Below, in pieces: positions 50,826 to 61,521 of a stretch of 64,000 nucleotides of DNA; the stretch's first letter is position 1; every line of letters starts with the position of its first letter. The stretch covers positions 8,284,560 through 8,348,559 of the forward strand of contig NC_021677.1 in the NCBI RefSeq assembly GCF_000247815.1, written 5' to 3'. A model generated the notes under the pieces. The model had not been told where the DNA came from. It saw only the letters and a program-made list of their open reading frames with translations, and made no database searches. Both the position numbers and the translations under genes were made by a program. The DNA comes from Ficedula albicollis. Its lineage: Eukaryota > Chordata > Aves > Passeriformes > Muscicapidae.

Positions 50826-51558
50826 CTGGTCTTCCTTGAGCCCAGTGGAGGTTTTGGCAATGATTCTGGAGTTCTTCCCAGAATGGGAGCTGTTTCTGAC
50901 AAGCAGCAAGATTCTTCAACACCACTGCAAGCACCGCCAGTGCCACCAGAACCACCAGCATCCCTCTGCTCTTGGAGGGACAATGACCCCTCAGGGAAGA
51001 GAAATGAGGAATGGTAGAAACCTGTCAGGTGAGGGAAGGAAGCTGAAGAATGGGACAGTCTCCTGTGAAGGAATGTTTCCAATGAGGGGGAAATGAGGAG
51101 TCATTTACAAACATAAAACGACTTGTATTACAGGGAAAAAGGAATCAAGATATATACCGAGGGAGTGGAGCTCTGACACAGTGAAAGTTGTAAAACCACT
51201 TCTGACTGCCCTATGACCCCAACAAGCCTTCAGGAGGAACACAGGGACAGGGCATGGAGAGGAGCCAGCAGGATGGGAATGGGGAGCTCCTGGTGATCTG
51301 GGCACTTTCTCCTTCATGTTACTGACCTGGGAGCAGCTGCTTTAGGACATGGAACCCAAAGAAGCAAGAGGTACCAGGAAGCACCGCTGATCTGCACAGA
51401 CCCCCTTTGCCTGCTGCTGCCCCACACTGAACAGGTCAGTGGAATGTTTTCCTTCCTCCATCCCCCAACTTCCTCTCCTCCAGATGCTGCTCTGTTCCTG
51501 CCACCCTGTTTTGGTGACTGCAGTGCCCTCCCCAGTTCCCCTCTCCTCTGTCCTGTGA
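50826..51558. repeat. Direct duplicate block 1 upstream of MRGPR-like D
   Basis: It aligns along about 730 bp with 52866-53693, from 'cttgagcccagtggaggt' through 'cagggaagagaaatgagga' to 'gcagtgccctccccag'. It has no receptor ORF behind it, so it may be the 5' region of a lost paralogue. Confidence 0.85.
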
Positions 51559-52361
51559 TTCCTGTCTGTATCCTGACATTAAAATTGGCTGAAATAAACT
51601 TTCTAACACAATGAGAAGTATTTGGAAGCAGGAATTCTTTACCTGCACAGGACACAAAGAAGGATCTCTTCCTGATCTGTGTATGGTGAGACTTTACAAC
51701 AGGGGTTATATCCACACATACATTAAAGCTTTTACCTAATACATAAACATCATTTTCCTAGAAATTATTTTCTATGTGTCAACATTCTACTGCAAGTATT
51801 TTTATGGTCCTGGAGGATCATTCAAAGGGGTCTCTGGTATTCTTATTCACTGGGTGCTGCAATATTAAATGTGACCCTGCCTTGAACTTTTCCTTTGGCC
51901 ATGTGCTCTTGCTTCTTGTTACAGAACTCACCCCAAAACCACTGCAGGCCTCCTTATCTATTTCTGCACTGGCTCCAGCCACATTGATCATCCTGTGAGC
52001 ACATTGGAGCTGGGCTTTGCTCCTCCCTCCTGGGTCCTTGAACCCTATGGCCAGTTGGAGCAGAGACACTGCCGGGGTCCCAGGTGGAGCAGGGAGCAGT
52101 GGGGCTGTCAGGGGAAAACAAGCAGGCCTGGGTGGGCTCTGGGGTGTCAGAGCAAACTGGAGGGGTCAGGAGAGGGTCAGAGAGGGTTAGAAGACAACCC
52201 TGGGTGGGCTCTGGGGTGTCAGAGGAAGCTGGAGGGGTCAGGAGAGGGTCAGAGAGAGTTAGAAGTGGTCTGGATGCTGGGAAACCCAGAGGACAGCAGA
52301 GACTGACACGCCAAGGTCAGAGTGCGGGAGCGGCTGCCCTCTGGGAAACCTGTGGGATGAG
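51559..52361. other. Unique and short-repeat DNA between duplicate blocks
   Basis: No gene recognised. It holds the 72-bp duplication at 52127-52269. Confidence 0.5.
52127..52269. repeat. 72-bp tandem duplication
   Basis: 'cctgggtgggctctggggtg' to 'gagggtcagagagggttaga' is repeated once with a few substitutions. Confidence 0.9.
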
Positions 52362-52859
52362 ATGGAATGGGACAGAACGGGACGGGATAGGACAGGACAG
52401 GACGGGACGGGACAGAATGACAGGACAGGACAGGACAGGACAGGACAGGACAGGACAGGACAGGACAGGACAGGACAGGACAGGACAGGACAGGACAGGA
52501 CAGGACAGGACAGGACAGGACAGGACAGGACAGGACAGGACAGGACAGGACAGGACAGGACAGGACAGGACAGGACAGGACAGGACAGGACAGGACAGGA
52601 CAGGACAGGACAGGACAGGACAGGACAGGACAGGACAGGACAGGACAGGACAGGACAGGACAGGACAGGACAGGACAGGACAGGACAGGACAGGACAGGA
52701 CAGGACAGGACAGGACAGGACAGGACAGGACAGGACAGGACAGGACAGGACAGGACAGGACAGGACAGGACAGGACAGGACAGGACAGGACAGGACAGGA
52801 CAGGACAGGACAGGACAGGACAGGACAGGACAGGACAGGACAGGACAGGACAGGACAGG
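52362..52859. repeat. (AGGAC)n microsatellite, about 88 pure units
   Basis: A degenerate leader (gggac, aggac, agaac mixtures) at 52362-52419, then a perfect array of about 440 bp. It produces long spurious ORFs in all frames. Confidence 0.95.
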
Positions 52860-52865
52860 GAGGTG

Positions 52866-53693
52866 CTCTATTGTGCTCCCTTGGGCCCAGGGGAGGCTTT
52901 GGCAATGATCCCAGAGCACTTCCCGGAATGGGAGTTTCTTCTGGCAAGCAGCCAGATGCTTCACCAGCACTGCCAGCACTGCCAGCATTCCAGTGCCACC
53001 AGCACCACCAGCTGCTGGAGGGACAGTGACCCTTCAGGGAAGAGAAATGAAGAATGGTAGAAAACTTTTGGGAGAGGGAAGGTAGTTGGAAATTGGGACA
53101 TTGTGCAGGGAAGGAATGTTTCTCATCAGGAGGAGGTGAGGAGCCATTTGCAAAATATTTCATTTGGAGCTTTTGACAGTTCACTCCCTCTGTAGCAGAA
53201 AAACTCAAGATAAATATGTCAGAGGAAGTGAAACTCTGACGTTGACAAAGATGCAATTTCCGACTCCCCTGTGACCCCATTGAGTCTTTGGGAAGCAACA
53301 GTGGGACAGGGCACGGAGAGGAGCCAGCAGGACAGGAATCAGGAACTCCTGGTGATCCGGGCACATTCTTCTCCTTCATGTTGCTGACCTGGGAAGATCC
53401 ACTTTAGGACATGGATCCCAAAGGATAAAGAGCCACCAGGAAGCACTGCTGATCTGCACAGACCCCCTTTGCCTGCTGCTGCCCCACACTGAACAGGTCA
53501 GTGGAATGTTTTCCTTCCTCCCTCCCCCACCTTGCTGCCCCACACTGCTGCTGCCCCACACTGAACAGGTCAGTGGAATGTTTTCCTTCCTCCCTCCCCC
53601 ACCTTCCTCTCCTCCAGCAGCTGCTCTGTTCCTGCCACCCTCTCCTGGTGACCGCAGTGCCCTCCCCAGGTGCTCCCTCCTCTCCCCTGTGCT
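52866..53693. repeat. Direct duplicate block 2 upstream of MRGPR-like D
   Basis: The partner of 50826-51558. It has an extra internal duplication at 53469-53605 ('gctgccccacactgaacagg' block). It ends about 230 bases before the receptor D start codon and therefore probably carries its promoter or 5' UTR. Confidence 0.85.
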
Positions 53694-53924
53694 TTCCTCC
53701 CACATAATCTGCTGAAAGTCCCAACCCTTCCATTTCCCACTCTCACACCACAATTTCCACCACCCTCCTCCCTTGCACATCTCACTCCTCCTCACTGAAT
53801 CCTTCCCACTTCAGGGAACTGCAGAGGAGCTGCATGGTCCACTCCTGGATTCTCCAACCACTGACTCCCATCTGCTCTGACCACAGCCAGGGGCTACATC
53901 CCACTGCCTGCCCAGTGTCCATCC

Positions 53925-54794
53925 ATGGAGGTGACCACCGTGTCCCCATCTCCTGCCTCACCCACCAAAGGGAACAATCTCTGTGACACAGATGTCAGCA
54001 ACGTGGCCATTCACAGTGTGACACTGCTCATCTGCCTCTGTGGGCTGGCTGGGAATGGGGCTGTCCTCTGCCTTCTTAGCCTCGAAAGCCGTAACTCTGG
54101 CATATTTGACCTGGCTGTCGCTGACTTCCTCTTTCTTCTCTTCACAGTCCCCTCCACCCTCCTCTTTCTGATGGAGGATGTGTCCTGCTGTCCTATCATG
54201 CCCCTGATGTACCTGAGCTTCCCTTTCCAGCTGTCAATGGTCTCGTCCTACTGGACACTGTTCAAACTGGCATTCCTCAACTTCAGGAAGGACATGACCT
54301 ACCTCATCGAGCTCTGCTGCTGCTGCTTTCACCTTCCCGAGCGCCTGTGGTGGATGGTGGACAGTGTCCAAGACTGGGCCTTTTTCTCTATCTTCGCTGT
54401 CATTCCCATGGTGACATCCCTGTGCCCATCACATGAACAGGAGCACTGCCAGGCAGCTCTCATATCCATGTTCACAGCCATCCTGCTCCTCTTTGTTGCC
54501 CCCATGGTCATTTTCCGCACAATTGACATCATCAGGGCCATGAGAGGCTCCAAGAAGCAGCAACCCAAGAGGCGAGACATCATTATCTTCATCATTGTGG
54601 ACTTCACTCTCCTCCTCGGCCTCTGCAATTTCCTGCAGCACCTTGGCTACATCCCTGTGTCCTCCCAGGTTGTTTTCCTGCTCACCTGCATCCACAGCAG
54701 CATCAAACCCTTCATCTATTTCCTGGCAGGGAAATGCTGGAGTCCCTGCTCCATGGGGTCCCTCCGGCTCTCCCTCCAGAGGGTCTTTGAGTAG
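53925..54794 (+). CDS. MRGPR-like receptor D, divergent, 289 aa
   Basis: A GPCR-like protein related to the Mas-related family by its start, TM1 (CLCGLAGNGAVL), TM2 (DLAVADFLFLLF) and C-terminal VGS-like tail. ATG at 53925 lies 33 bases after an acceptor-like 'tctgaccacag'. It lacks the ERC/DRY motif at the end of TM3: the region reads LIELCCCCFHLPERLWW. TM7 has HSSIKPFIYFLAG with Lys-Pro instead of Asn-Pro. The tail stops at QRVFE, where receptors B and C continue for about 23 more residues. It is shorter than B and C by 40 residues. Despite the missing motifs the frame is fully open, which argues for constraint. It may be a decoy, scaffold or non-canonical receptor, or young decay. Confidence 0.85.
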   Translation: MEVTTVSPSPASPTKGNNLCDTDVSNVAIHSVTLLICLCGLAGNGAVLCLLSLESRNSGIFDLAVADFLFLLFTVPSTLLFLMEDVSCCPIMPLMYLSFPFQLSMVSSYWTLFKLAFLNFRKDMTYLIELCCCCFHLPERLWWMVDSVQDWAFFSIFAVIPMVTSLCPSHEQEHCQAALISMFTAILLLFVAPMVIFRTIDIIRAMRGSKKQQPKRRDIIIFIIVDFTLLLGLCNFLQHLGYIPVSSQVVFLLTCIHSSIKPFIYFLAGKCWSPCSMGSLRLSLQRVFE

Positions 54795-54948
54795 CAGAAA
54801 GAAAATAGTGCCCACAGAAATTATGCCCGCAGGAACACAGGGGTCTGTGCCTGTTGATCCTTCCACTGCCCTGGGGATCTGAGCCTGTTGATTCCTTCCA
54901 CTGCCCTTCTGGAGGACCTTGGCACAGGTTTCCTTGAGTCACCTGATT

Positions 54949-54954
54949 AATAAA
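54949..54954 (+). promoter_or_regulatory. Candidate poly(A) signal AATAAA for MRGPR-like D
   Basis: A canonical hexamer 155 bases after the gene D stop codon. Confidence 0.55.
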
Positions 54955-55350
54955 TATCCACAGCATCACCCTCCCTGTGCTGGTGTACTCCTGCAGGAGA
55001 AGGGAGCAGGGGCATTGCCAGGGGCAATGTGGGAGGGATGCTTTGCCATAGAGCACATGGCAGCATGGCTTTCCTCCTCCCTGCTGTGTCCACATGGCTC
55101 CAGGCAGTGCAGCTGGGCTCAGTGCTGTTCCCCAGCTCTATTCCCCATGGAATGACCCTTATTACCTCAGTCCCAGGGAATGAACTCCATCTCCTTTGAC
55201 TATCCAGATGAGTTTCATGGTGTTTTGAGGGATCTCTTGCCTGCAAAGAATTTGACACCCAGTACAGGGTGGCGGTGATTTCCCAAATCCCTGTGGGGTC
55301 GTGCCTCTGAATGGCAGGAGAGGGGTTGGGATTGAGAGGAATGACGGGTT
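54955..55350. other. MRGPR-like D 3' flank
   Basis: The part 55100-55190 aligns with the 3' flanks of receptors B and C ('ctattccccatggaatgacc', 'agggaatgaactcc'), so all three flanks share ancestry. The rest is unique. Confidence 0.65.
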
Positions 55351-55457
55351 TGTCTTTACAAACACACTGTGGGTCTGCTAGTAGATAAAACTAGCACTGC
55401 AAGATCAAAGAAACAATGGGAAGGATTCTACTGATTGATGAATGGAAAAAAGATACT
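55351..55457 (+). repeat. Truncated LTR start, related to the adjacent 5' LTR
   Basis: 'tgtctttacaaacacactgt' and 'aaagaaacaatgggaa' repeat the first about 75 bases of the following LTR with divergence. It is a remnant of a second, older related LTR or of a partial duplication. Confidence 0.65.
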
Positions 55458-55870
55458 TGCCCTTACAAACAAACTGTAGGTTTGCTGATAAATGAAATTG
55501 GATATTGAAAGATGAAAGAAACCATGGGGAAAAACCATAAATTCCATAGAAATTAAAAATTAATAGGGAGGGTTATATATTAGAGGGGGGTCTTAGGTTT
55601 CAGGGAAGTCTGATTCGATTCAGAATATCTGATTAGTCTGCTATTAGGTTCCAGGAATTCTGTACCTTTCAAGTACCTCAGCCAGTAGAGAAAGAGAGAA
55701 GGAAATGTGGCCGAGAAATTAGGATAAAAAGGGAGGCTGTGTCCTCCAAAAATTTGAGAGACCCCAGGAGAATGCCCCATGGCCTCTCCCTTTATTCAAG
55801 TGAAGTAAAAGGACTCTGTCTCCTTTTTGGGCATAAACCTCTGGTGTTTGTGGATTGTTTTTGCTGAGCA
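55458..55870 (+). repeat. 5' LTR of the ERV
   Basis: It runs from TG in 'acttgcccttacaaacaaac' to CA in 'tttttgctgagca'. It shares with the 3' LTR 'cataaattccatagaaatta', 'ggctgtgtcctccaaaaatt' and the R/U5-like 'ataaacctctggtgtttgt'. Ends set by alignment with the 3' LTR. Confidence 0.85.
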
Positions 55871-56098
55871 ACTGGGAATTTTTTCTGGGATACTTCCACC
55901 ATCCGGGGCAGGGGGCAGTGGGCGGAGCTGAAGGCGTGCTCTCACCCATTTTCAGTGATCAGCTCCCCTGGGCGCCAGCTGGCACCGGGCGATCGATTGT
56001 GTTCTCGAGTTTGTCCAGGAGACAGATGAGTGACAGACCAGGGGGGTCCGTGAAGAGTCCACAGGGACGGACCACTGAAAATCTCACTGGTGAGTAAA
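55871..56098 (+). other. ERV untranslated leader with candidate splice donor
   Basis: It lies between the 5' LTR and the gag start. 'ctcactg|gtgagt' at 56083-56095 is a strong donor candidate for env mRNA. A primer-binding site should follow the LTR, but I could not match one to a particular tRNA. Confidence 0.55.
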
Positions 56099-56160
56099 AT
56101 GGGATCTTTGGGGAGCAAACCTGGGAGGGCGCCCATGGAGGGTAGCACAGGTAAAACAAG
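56099..56160 (+). pseudogene. gag stub of the ERV
   Basis: ATG at 56099-56101 is followed by Gly-Ser, the position-2 glycine expected for a myristoylated gamma-type matrix. After about ten codons it enters the minisatellite. No capsid or nucleocapsid zinc-knuckle sequence remains anywhere. Confidence 0.55.
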
Positions 56161-57137
56161 GCACCCATGGAGGGTAGCACAGGTAAACCTGCGAGGGCAC
56201 ACATGGAGGGTAGCACAGGTAAAACAAGGCACCCATGGAGGGTAGCACAGGTAAACCTGCGAGGGCACACATGGAGGGTAGCACAGGTAAAACAAGGCAC
56301 CCATGGAGGGTAGCACAGGTAAACCTGCGAGGGCACACATGGAGGGTAGCACAGGTAAAACAAGGCACCCATGGAGGGTAGCACAGGTAAACCTGCGAGG
56401 GCACACATGGAGGGTAGCACAGGTAAAACAAGGCACCCATGGAGGGTAGCACAGGTAAACCTGCGAGGGCACACATGGAGGGTAGCACAGGTAAAACAAG
56501 GCACCCATGGAGGGTAGCACAGGTAAACCTGCGAGGGCACACATGGAGGGTAGCACAGGTAAAACAAGGCACCCATGGAGGGTAGCACAGGTAAACCTGC
56601 GAGGGCACACATGGAGGGTAGCACAGGTAAAACAAGGCACCCATGGAGGGTAGCACAGGTAAACCTGCGAGGGCACACATGGAGGGTAGCACAGGTAAAA
56701 CAAGGCACCCATGGAGGGTAGCACAGGTAAACCTGCGAGGGCACACATGGAGGGTAGCACAGGTAAAACAAGGCACCCATGGAGGGTAGCACAGGTAAAC
56801 CTGCGAGGGCACACATGGAGGGTAGCACAGGTAAAACAAGGCACCCATGGAGGGTAGCACAGGTAAACCTGCGAGGGCACACATGGAGGGTAGCACAGGT
56901 AAAACAAGGCACCCATGGAGGGTAGCACAGGTAAACCTGCGAGGGCACACATGGAGGGTAGCACAGGTAAAACAAGGCACCCATGGAGGGTAGCACAGGT
57001 AAACCTGCGAGGGCACACATGGAGGGTAGCACAGGTAAAACAAGGCACCCATGGAGGGTAGCACAGGTAAACCTGCGAGGGCACACATGGAGGGTAGCAC
57101 AAGTAAAACAAGGCATCCATGGAGGGTTGCAAGGGTA
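56125..57137. repeat. 68-bp minisatellite replacing ERV gag
   Basis: Fourteen 68-bp periods can be counted between 56157 and 57109. Each contains two related halves of about 34 bp with the common core 'catggagggtagcacaggta'. The units are nearly identical; only the first and last are variant. All three minus-strand frames are open because the unit has no minus-strand stops and 68 is not a multiple of three. Confidence 0.95.
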
Positions 57138-57439
57138 AAGTTGGGAAGGGGCCCTGGCAAAAGGGATGATGGTCCCATAATAGCCCCAGAGAGTCCCTTG
57201 GAGAGAATGCTGAGGTCTTGGGATAGATAATGCATTCATCCAGAGGTAACTATGGAGATGATGGTAAAATATTGTTATTTTGTGTGGCCAGAGTATAAGT
57301 TGCCAAATAGGCTTATATGACCACTTTATGGAACAGATAGAATTTGTTTGTGTTGAATTTTGTGGAGATATTTAGAGGAGAATTGGAAATGGGTTGTTAG
57401 GGATATCAGGGGCTCCCATTATATCAAGGACCCAACACT

Positions 57440-57735
57440 CTGGAGGCCTCGATAACTTTTAAGGTGGGTCTGGATCGATAGGAGGTGTGTTTTCTGGCAG
57501 ACATCGGGGCCTCTTGATCCACATTAAATTTTATAAATAAGGGGGGAAATTGTCAAAGAGATCATTGGTTTTTCAAGGAGTGAGCGGAAGGGATGAGTAA
57601 GTGCATTTTATTCAACTGCTATTAATAGATGTGGGGGACAGGTTTGAAATGCATGAATTCCTGTTTGTTTCTACTTGTGATTGTAATTTACTGGGAAGGG
57701 ATTTGATGGCTAAAGTGGGAATGCAAATTAGTATT
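57440..57735 (+). pseudogene. ERV protease remnant
   Basis: The aspartic protease active-site region is at 57494-57530, where the D-T-G triad reads D-I-G (gac atc ggg at 57500-57508) and is followed by a stop. The downstream GRDLMAK-type segment of retropepsins is at 57695-57720. Confidence 0.75.
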
Positions 57736-57763
57736 GTAAAAAAATGACACAGAGTCCAACATT

Positions 57764-58896
57764 GTGATATCTTTGTGTAAAATGTCTGAGAAGGCTGATG
57801 CTGAAATAAATCTGCAAGTGTGGGCAGCTCCAGGGAAATACGGAAAACTAGACATAGAGTATCTCCAAATTACTTTGAAGCAACCAGGACAAGTGGTGTC
57901 TAAAAAGCAATACACTCTTTCAGGAGAGGGAAAGAAGGGATTACAGCCTGTTATTGAGACCCTGCTAAAAGCAGGTCTTTTTGGAGCCATATATGTCTCC
58001 CTATAACACCCCTATCCTGCCAGTTAAGAAACCAGATGGAACCTACAAAATGGTGCAGGATTTAAGAATAATAAATGAAATTGTTAAACCAAGGCATCCC
58101 ACAGTTCCAGATCCCTATACAATCTTGAATCATATCCCTTCTTCACATCAGTATTATTCTGTACTGGATTTGAAGGATGTTTTCTGGGGGTGTCCAATTA
58201 CAGAAAATAGTAAACAGTATTTTGCCTCTGAGTGGGAACAGGAGGAAGAAGGGAAAATGATAAAACAGCAATTGACATGGACAGTCCTCCCACAGGTATA
58301 TACAGACTCACCTGTTTTGTTTGGGCAAGCTTTGCAGAAAATACTAAGAAAACACTAAGAAAATACTAAGAAAATACTAAGAAAATACTCCACCCTCAGG
58401 AGTTAAGTTTTTGCAGTATGTGGATGATTTGCTCTTATCAGGGGAACAGGAAAAGGTGGTTGAAGAGGCTACTGTAAAGCTGCTTAATTTTCTTGCAAAA
58501 AAAAGGACTTAGAGTGTCCAAAAAGAAGGCACAGTTAGTAGAAAAAAAGGTCAAATATTTGAGATACATTCTGACTTGCAGTGTATTGATCCAGAAAGAA
58601 TACAAGGGATTTTACAAGTACCATTACCCCACACAAAAAAGGAGTTATGGCAGTTTTTAGGGTTGTTGGGGTACTGCAGAGTATGGACTGAGGATTTTTC
58701 TGTTGTGGCCAGAGCTTTATATGACTTTTTAACCCAAGACAGTCCTAATGTTGTGGTATGGGCACCAGAAAGAGAGCAAAGCTTTAGAAAATTAAAAGAC
58801 AAATTGGTCTTGGCTCTTTCAGACTCAGAAAAGGAATTTGAACTATATGTGGATGTTAAACAGGGTCATGCTAAAGGAATTTTGGTGCAAGAGTAG
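57764..58896 (+). pseudogene. ERV reverse transcriptase remnant
   Basis: Gamma-type RT in at least three frames: a first part at 57764-58006, fingers and palm with PVKKPDGTYKMVQDLR and VLDLKD at 57981-58230, and the catalytic YVDD at about 58416-58427. A connection part with FLGLLGYCR is at 58576-58896. An 11-base 'aaaatactaag' short repeat at 58337-58390 breaks the frame before YVDD. Confidence 0.88.
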
Positions 58897-59296
58897 GGGG
58901 GACCCAGAGGCCTGTTGCCTATTTTTCTAAACTCTGAGACCCAGAGGCTGGCCCCATTGTCTGCAGAACTGTTCATCCACAGCTGTGATGGTGGCTGAGG
59001 CCCAAAAGCTGAAAAGGGGAGGGTATCTGATTGGTAAAGTTTCACATCAGACTAAAGCTTTGTTAACTGAGGGAGCATCTAAGTGGATGACAAGCACTCA
59101 ATTATTACAGTATGGATCTTGTTTAAGGGAACAGGAGGATTTAGAATTTAGAAGTGGAGAAGGGTTTAACCCAGCCTCCTGTTTGAACAGCCCTGAAGAG
59201 GGGGGCCAGGAAGAAACCCATGACTGAATTCAGGTGATAGATCTCCAGACATGGGCTAGGGAAGATTTACGAGATACTTTCTGGCCTGAGTGAGAA

Positions 59297-60084
59297 AATA
59301 TGTTTATTGATGGGTTTTCAAGGGTGATAAAAGGGAAACTGTGGAGAGGGCTTACAGCTGGTCTGTGAGCCAGAGAGACTTAATTGATAAGGTTTACTTC
59401 TGAAAGGAATTTTACCAAGGCCGTTGGTATGGAGACAGAGAAGAGAAGAAGGAGAAGATAAGCAAGAAAAAACCTGCAGCTGGAGAAAAGTATTTTAGAA
59501 AAGTTTTATGAAGAACAGAGGTGGAGATGGTTCTACATCAATGAACGCTATGTTTATCTATTGTAACCAATGAATAAAGTGCAAACTTTGAAGACTTTAT
59601 AAAAGACAGCCGGCTGTTGTAATGAACAGATTTTAGCCTTCTGAGACATAGTGCATCCTTTCATATATCGTGTCCGCCCCAACAGCAACGGGAAATGATT
59701 TACAGGATATTCTATTATGAAGGGGAAGCAATTAAAGGAAGGGGGGAGGTTACCCCCCACCTGGTCAGCTCAGACAGCTGAGCTGTATGCGCTTTTAAGA
59801 GCCTGTGAATTATACTGGGACAAGACAGTGAATCTTTTTACTGATTCTAAATATGCGTGAGAGGTGATACGTGCATTTGGGAAACTATGGGAAGAAAGAG
59901 GTTTATTAACCTGCAGGGGAAGGACGTTAGCTCATGAGGAATTAATCCCTCACCTATTGGAGGTGATGAATTTACCAAAAAGGGTGGCAATAATCCACAT
60001 TAAGGGGCACTAAGCAGGGTGCTTGGAGGAGGCAATAGGAAACCAACTGGCTGATGAAGAAGCTTGGAAAGCTGCATTGTAGTC
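59297..60084 (+). pseudogene. ERV RNase H remnant, split by a nested LTR
   Basis: FIDG at about 59301-59312 starts the domain. After the nested LTR the TAELYAL (about 59775) and FTDSKYA (about 59836-59856) motifs follow, then a KGH-type end near 60000. Stops occur in between. Confidence 0.8.
59340..59684 (+). mobile_element. Nested solo LTR inside ERV RNase H
   Basis: 345 bp with TG start ('tgtggagagggcttacagct') and CA end ('tgtccgccccaaca'). It has its own 'actttataaaagac' TATA-like box and 'gaataaag' signal, with flanking gaaac and gcaac as an imperfect 5-base target duplication. The interrupted RNase H motifs on both sides confirm insertion. Confidence 0.8.
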
Positions 60085-60099
60085 TCTAAGATCCTCCCC

Positions 60100-61291
60100 T
60101 TGCTCCCAGTAGCTACACCACTGCTAGAGAAACTGTCTTTTCCACCAGAGGAACTTGAGATAATTAAAAAGGATGGGGCAGAAGAAAGAGGAAATGATTG
60201 GTTTACAAAGGGTGGTAAGCAGTGGATACCAAAAGCTCTGGCCTTACAATTGTTAAAGCAAGTTTATGAAGGGAGTCATTAGAGCTCCTGAGGACTGGCA
60301 GAAACCTTCCTCAAAATGTATGGTACTGTGGGTCTTTTTACTCTGGCAAAGTGAGCTATTGAGGGTTGTTTGATTTGTACTAAAACAAATAACAGAGTTA
60401 CAAAGAAACTTGCCAGGGGAGGAGGGCCTTGGGCTGTACATCCCTTCCAGAGATGCCAGGTGGATTTTACTGAAATGGCCCAAGTGGCAAGATTTAAATA
60501 TCATCTGGTAATAGTATGTCAGTTAACAGGGTGGCCAGAAGCATTTCCAGCTGTTTCAGCAACTACAGGATCAGTTGTTAATGTATTTTTTGGAACAAAT
60601 AATTCCAAGATATGGGATTGTGGCAGCAATAGACTCAGATAGGGCAACTCATTTTACAGGAAAAATTCTTCAAGGAATTATGATTGCTTTAGGGATACAA
60701 TGAAACCTCCACACCCTCTGGCACCCCCAGAGTTTGGGCTGGGTGGAAAGGATGAATGGAGAAATAAAGAAACACCTTCTGAGGCAGGTCATAGAAACTA
60801 AGATGCTGTGGGTATGGCTCTTGCTACTGGCTTTGGCAAGAATAAGGGCCAGACCAGGGGAGGTATTTAATTATCTCCAGTTGAATTGATTTTTAAATTC
60901 CCTACCCTTATAATTCTCAGTCTAGTGGTGGGGTAGAGATAAGTGACGTATATTTGAAACAATATCTGGCCCGGATACTGTCTCTTGTGAAGTCTCTTTG
61001 ACAGGGCCTTGGCTGGCACAGACCCTGCCTTTGGACTTTGCTGTTCACAACATCGAGCCAGGAGACTGGGTCCTAGTTAAGGAGTGGAAGGAAGCACCGC
61101 TGGTGGTGAAGTGGCGTGGACCTTTCCAGGTGTTACTGACCACAGAAACAGCCGTCAAGACAGCTGAACACGGGTGGACCCATCACACTTGGGTCAAGGT
61201 GTCTGAGGCCCCAGAGATTTGGACATCTCAGCTGGAGGAGAAGGACGGGAAGCCACGACTGACACTCTGCAGGGGTGGGCTGGAGCAGTAG
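60100..61291 (+). pseudogene. ERV integrase remnant
   Basis: N-terminal zinc-binding remnants lie near 60270-60385. The catalytic core opens with QVDFTEM at about 60460-60480, has a DSDR segment near 60630 and a PQS-GW-ER segment near 60725-60760. The C-terminal domain is at about 61040-61205 (EPGDWVLVKEW, WRGPFQVLL). Several stops and frameshifts. Confidence 0.85.
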
Positions 61292-61521
61292 CAAGTGCGT
61301 GGACATCGAGGGAATCCTCGTGTGCCCGCCCAGGGACTGCCTGCTGAAATAAGTTTGTGCGGGCATCCCTCCTCTCGGATCACCAGTCACTGGGGAGCCA
61401 GCCCTTTGCTGTCACTGTTTTCTTTATGTTAAGCTATTTCTGTGCCTTCACTTGCCACAGGTTGGGTGGAGGACAACGTGAAAGTGAAAATTAAGTTAGG
61501 AGATAAGATGACACCATTAGA

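Noticed and set aside
52084..53379. ORFs rich in GQDRT or VLSCP repeats
   Set aside because: Translations of the (AGGAC)n microsatellite.
56125..57137. CRISPR-like array
   Set aside because: The repeats are direct and regular but the intervals are identical too, so there are no unique spacers. This is an animal minisatellite.
55942..57239. Three overlapping minus-strand ORFs of about 400 codons
   Set aside because: Produced by the 68-bp minisatellite, with no start context, domain or conservation argument. Kept only as a low-interest observation.
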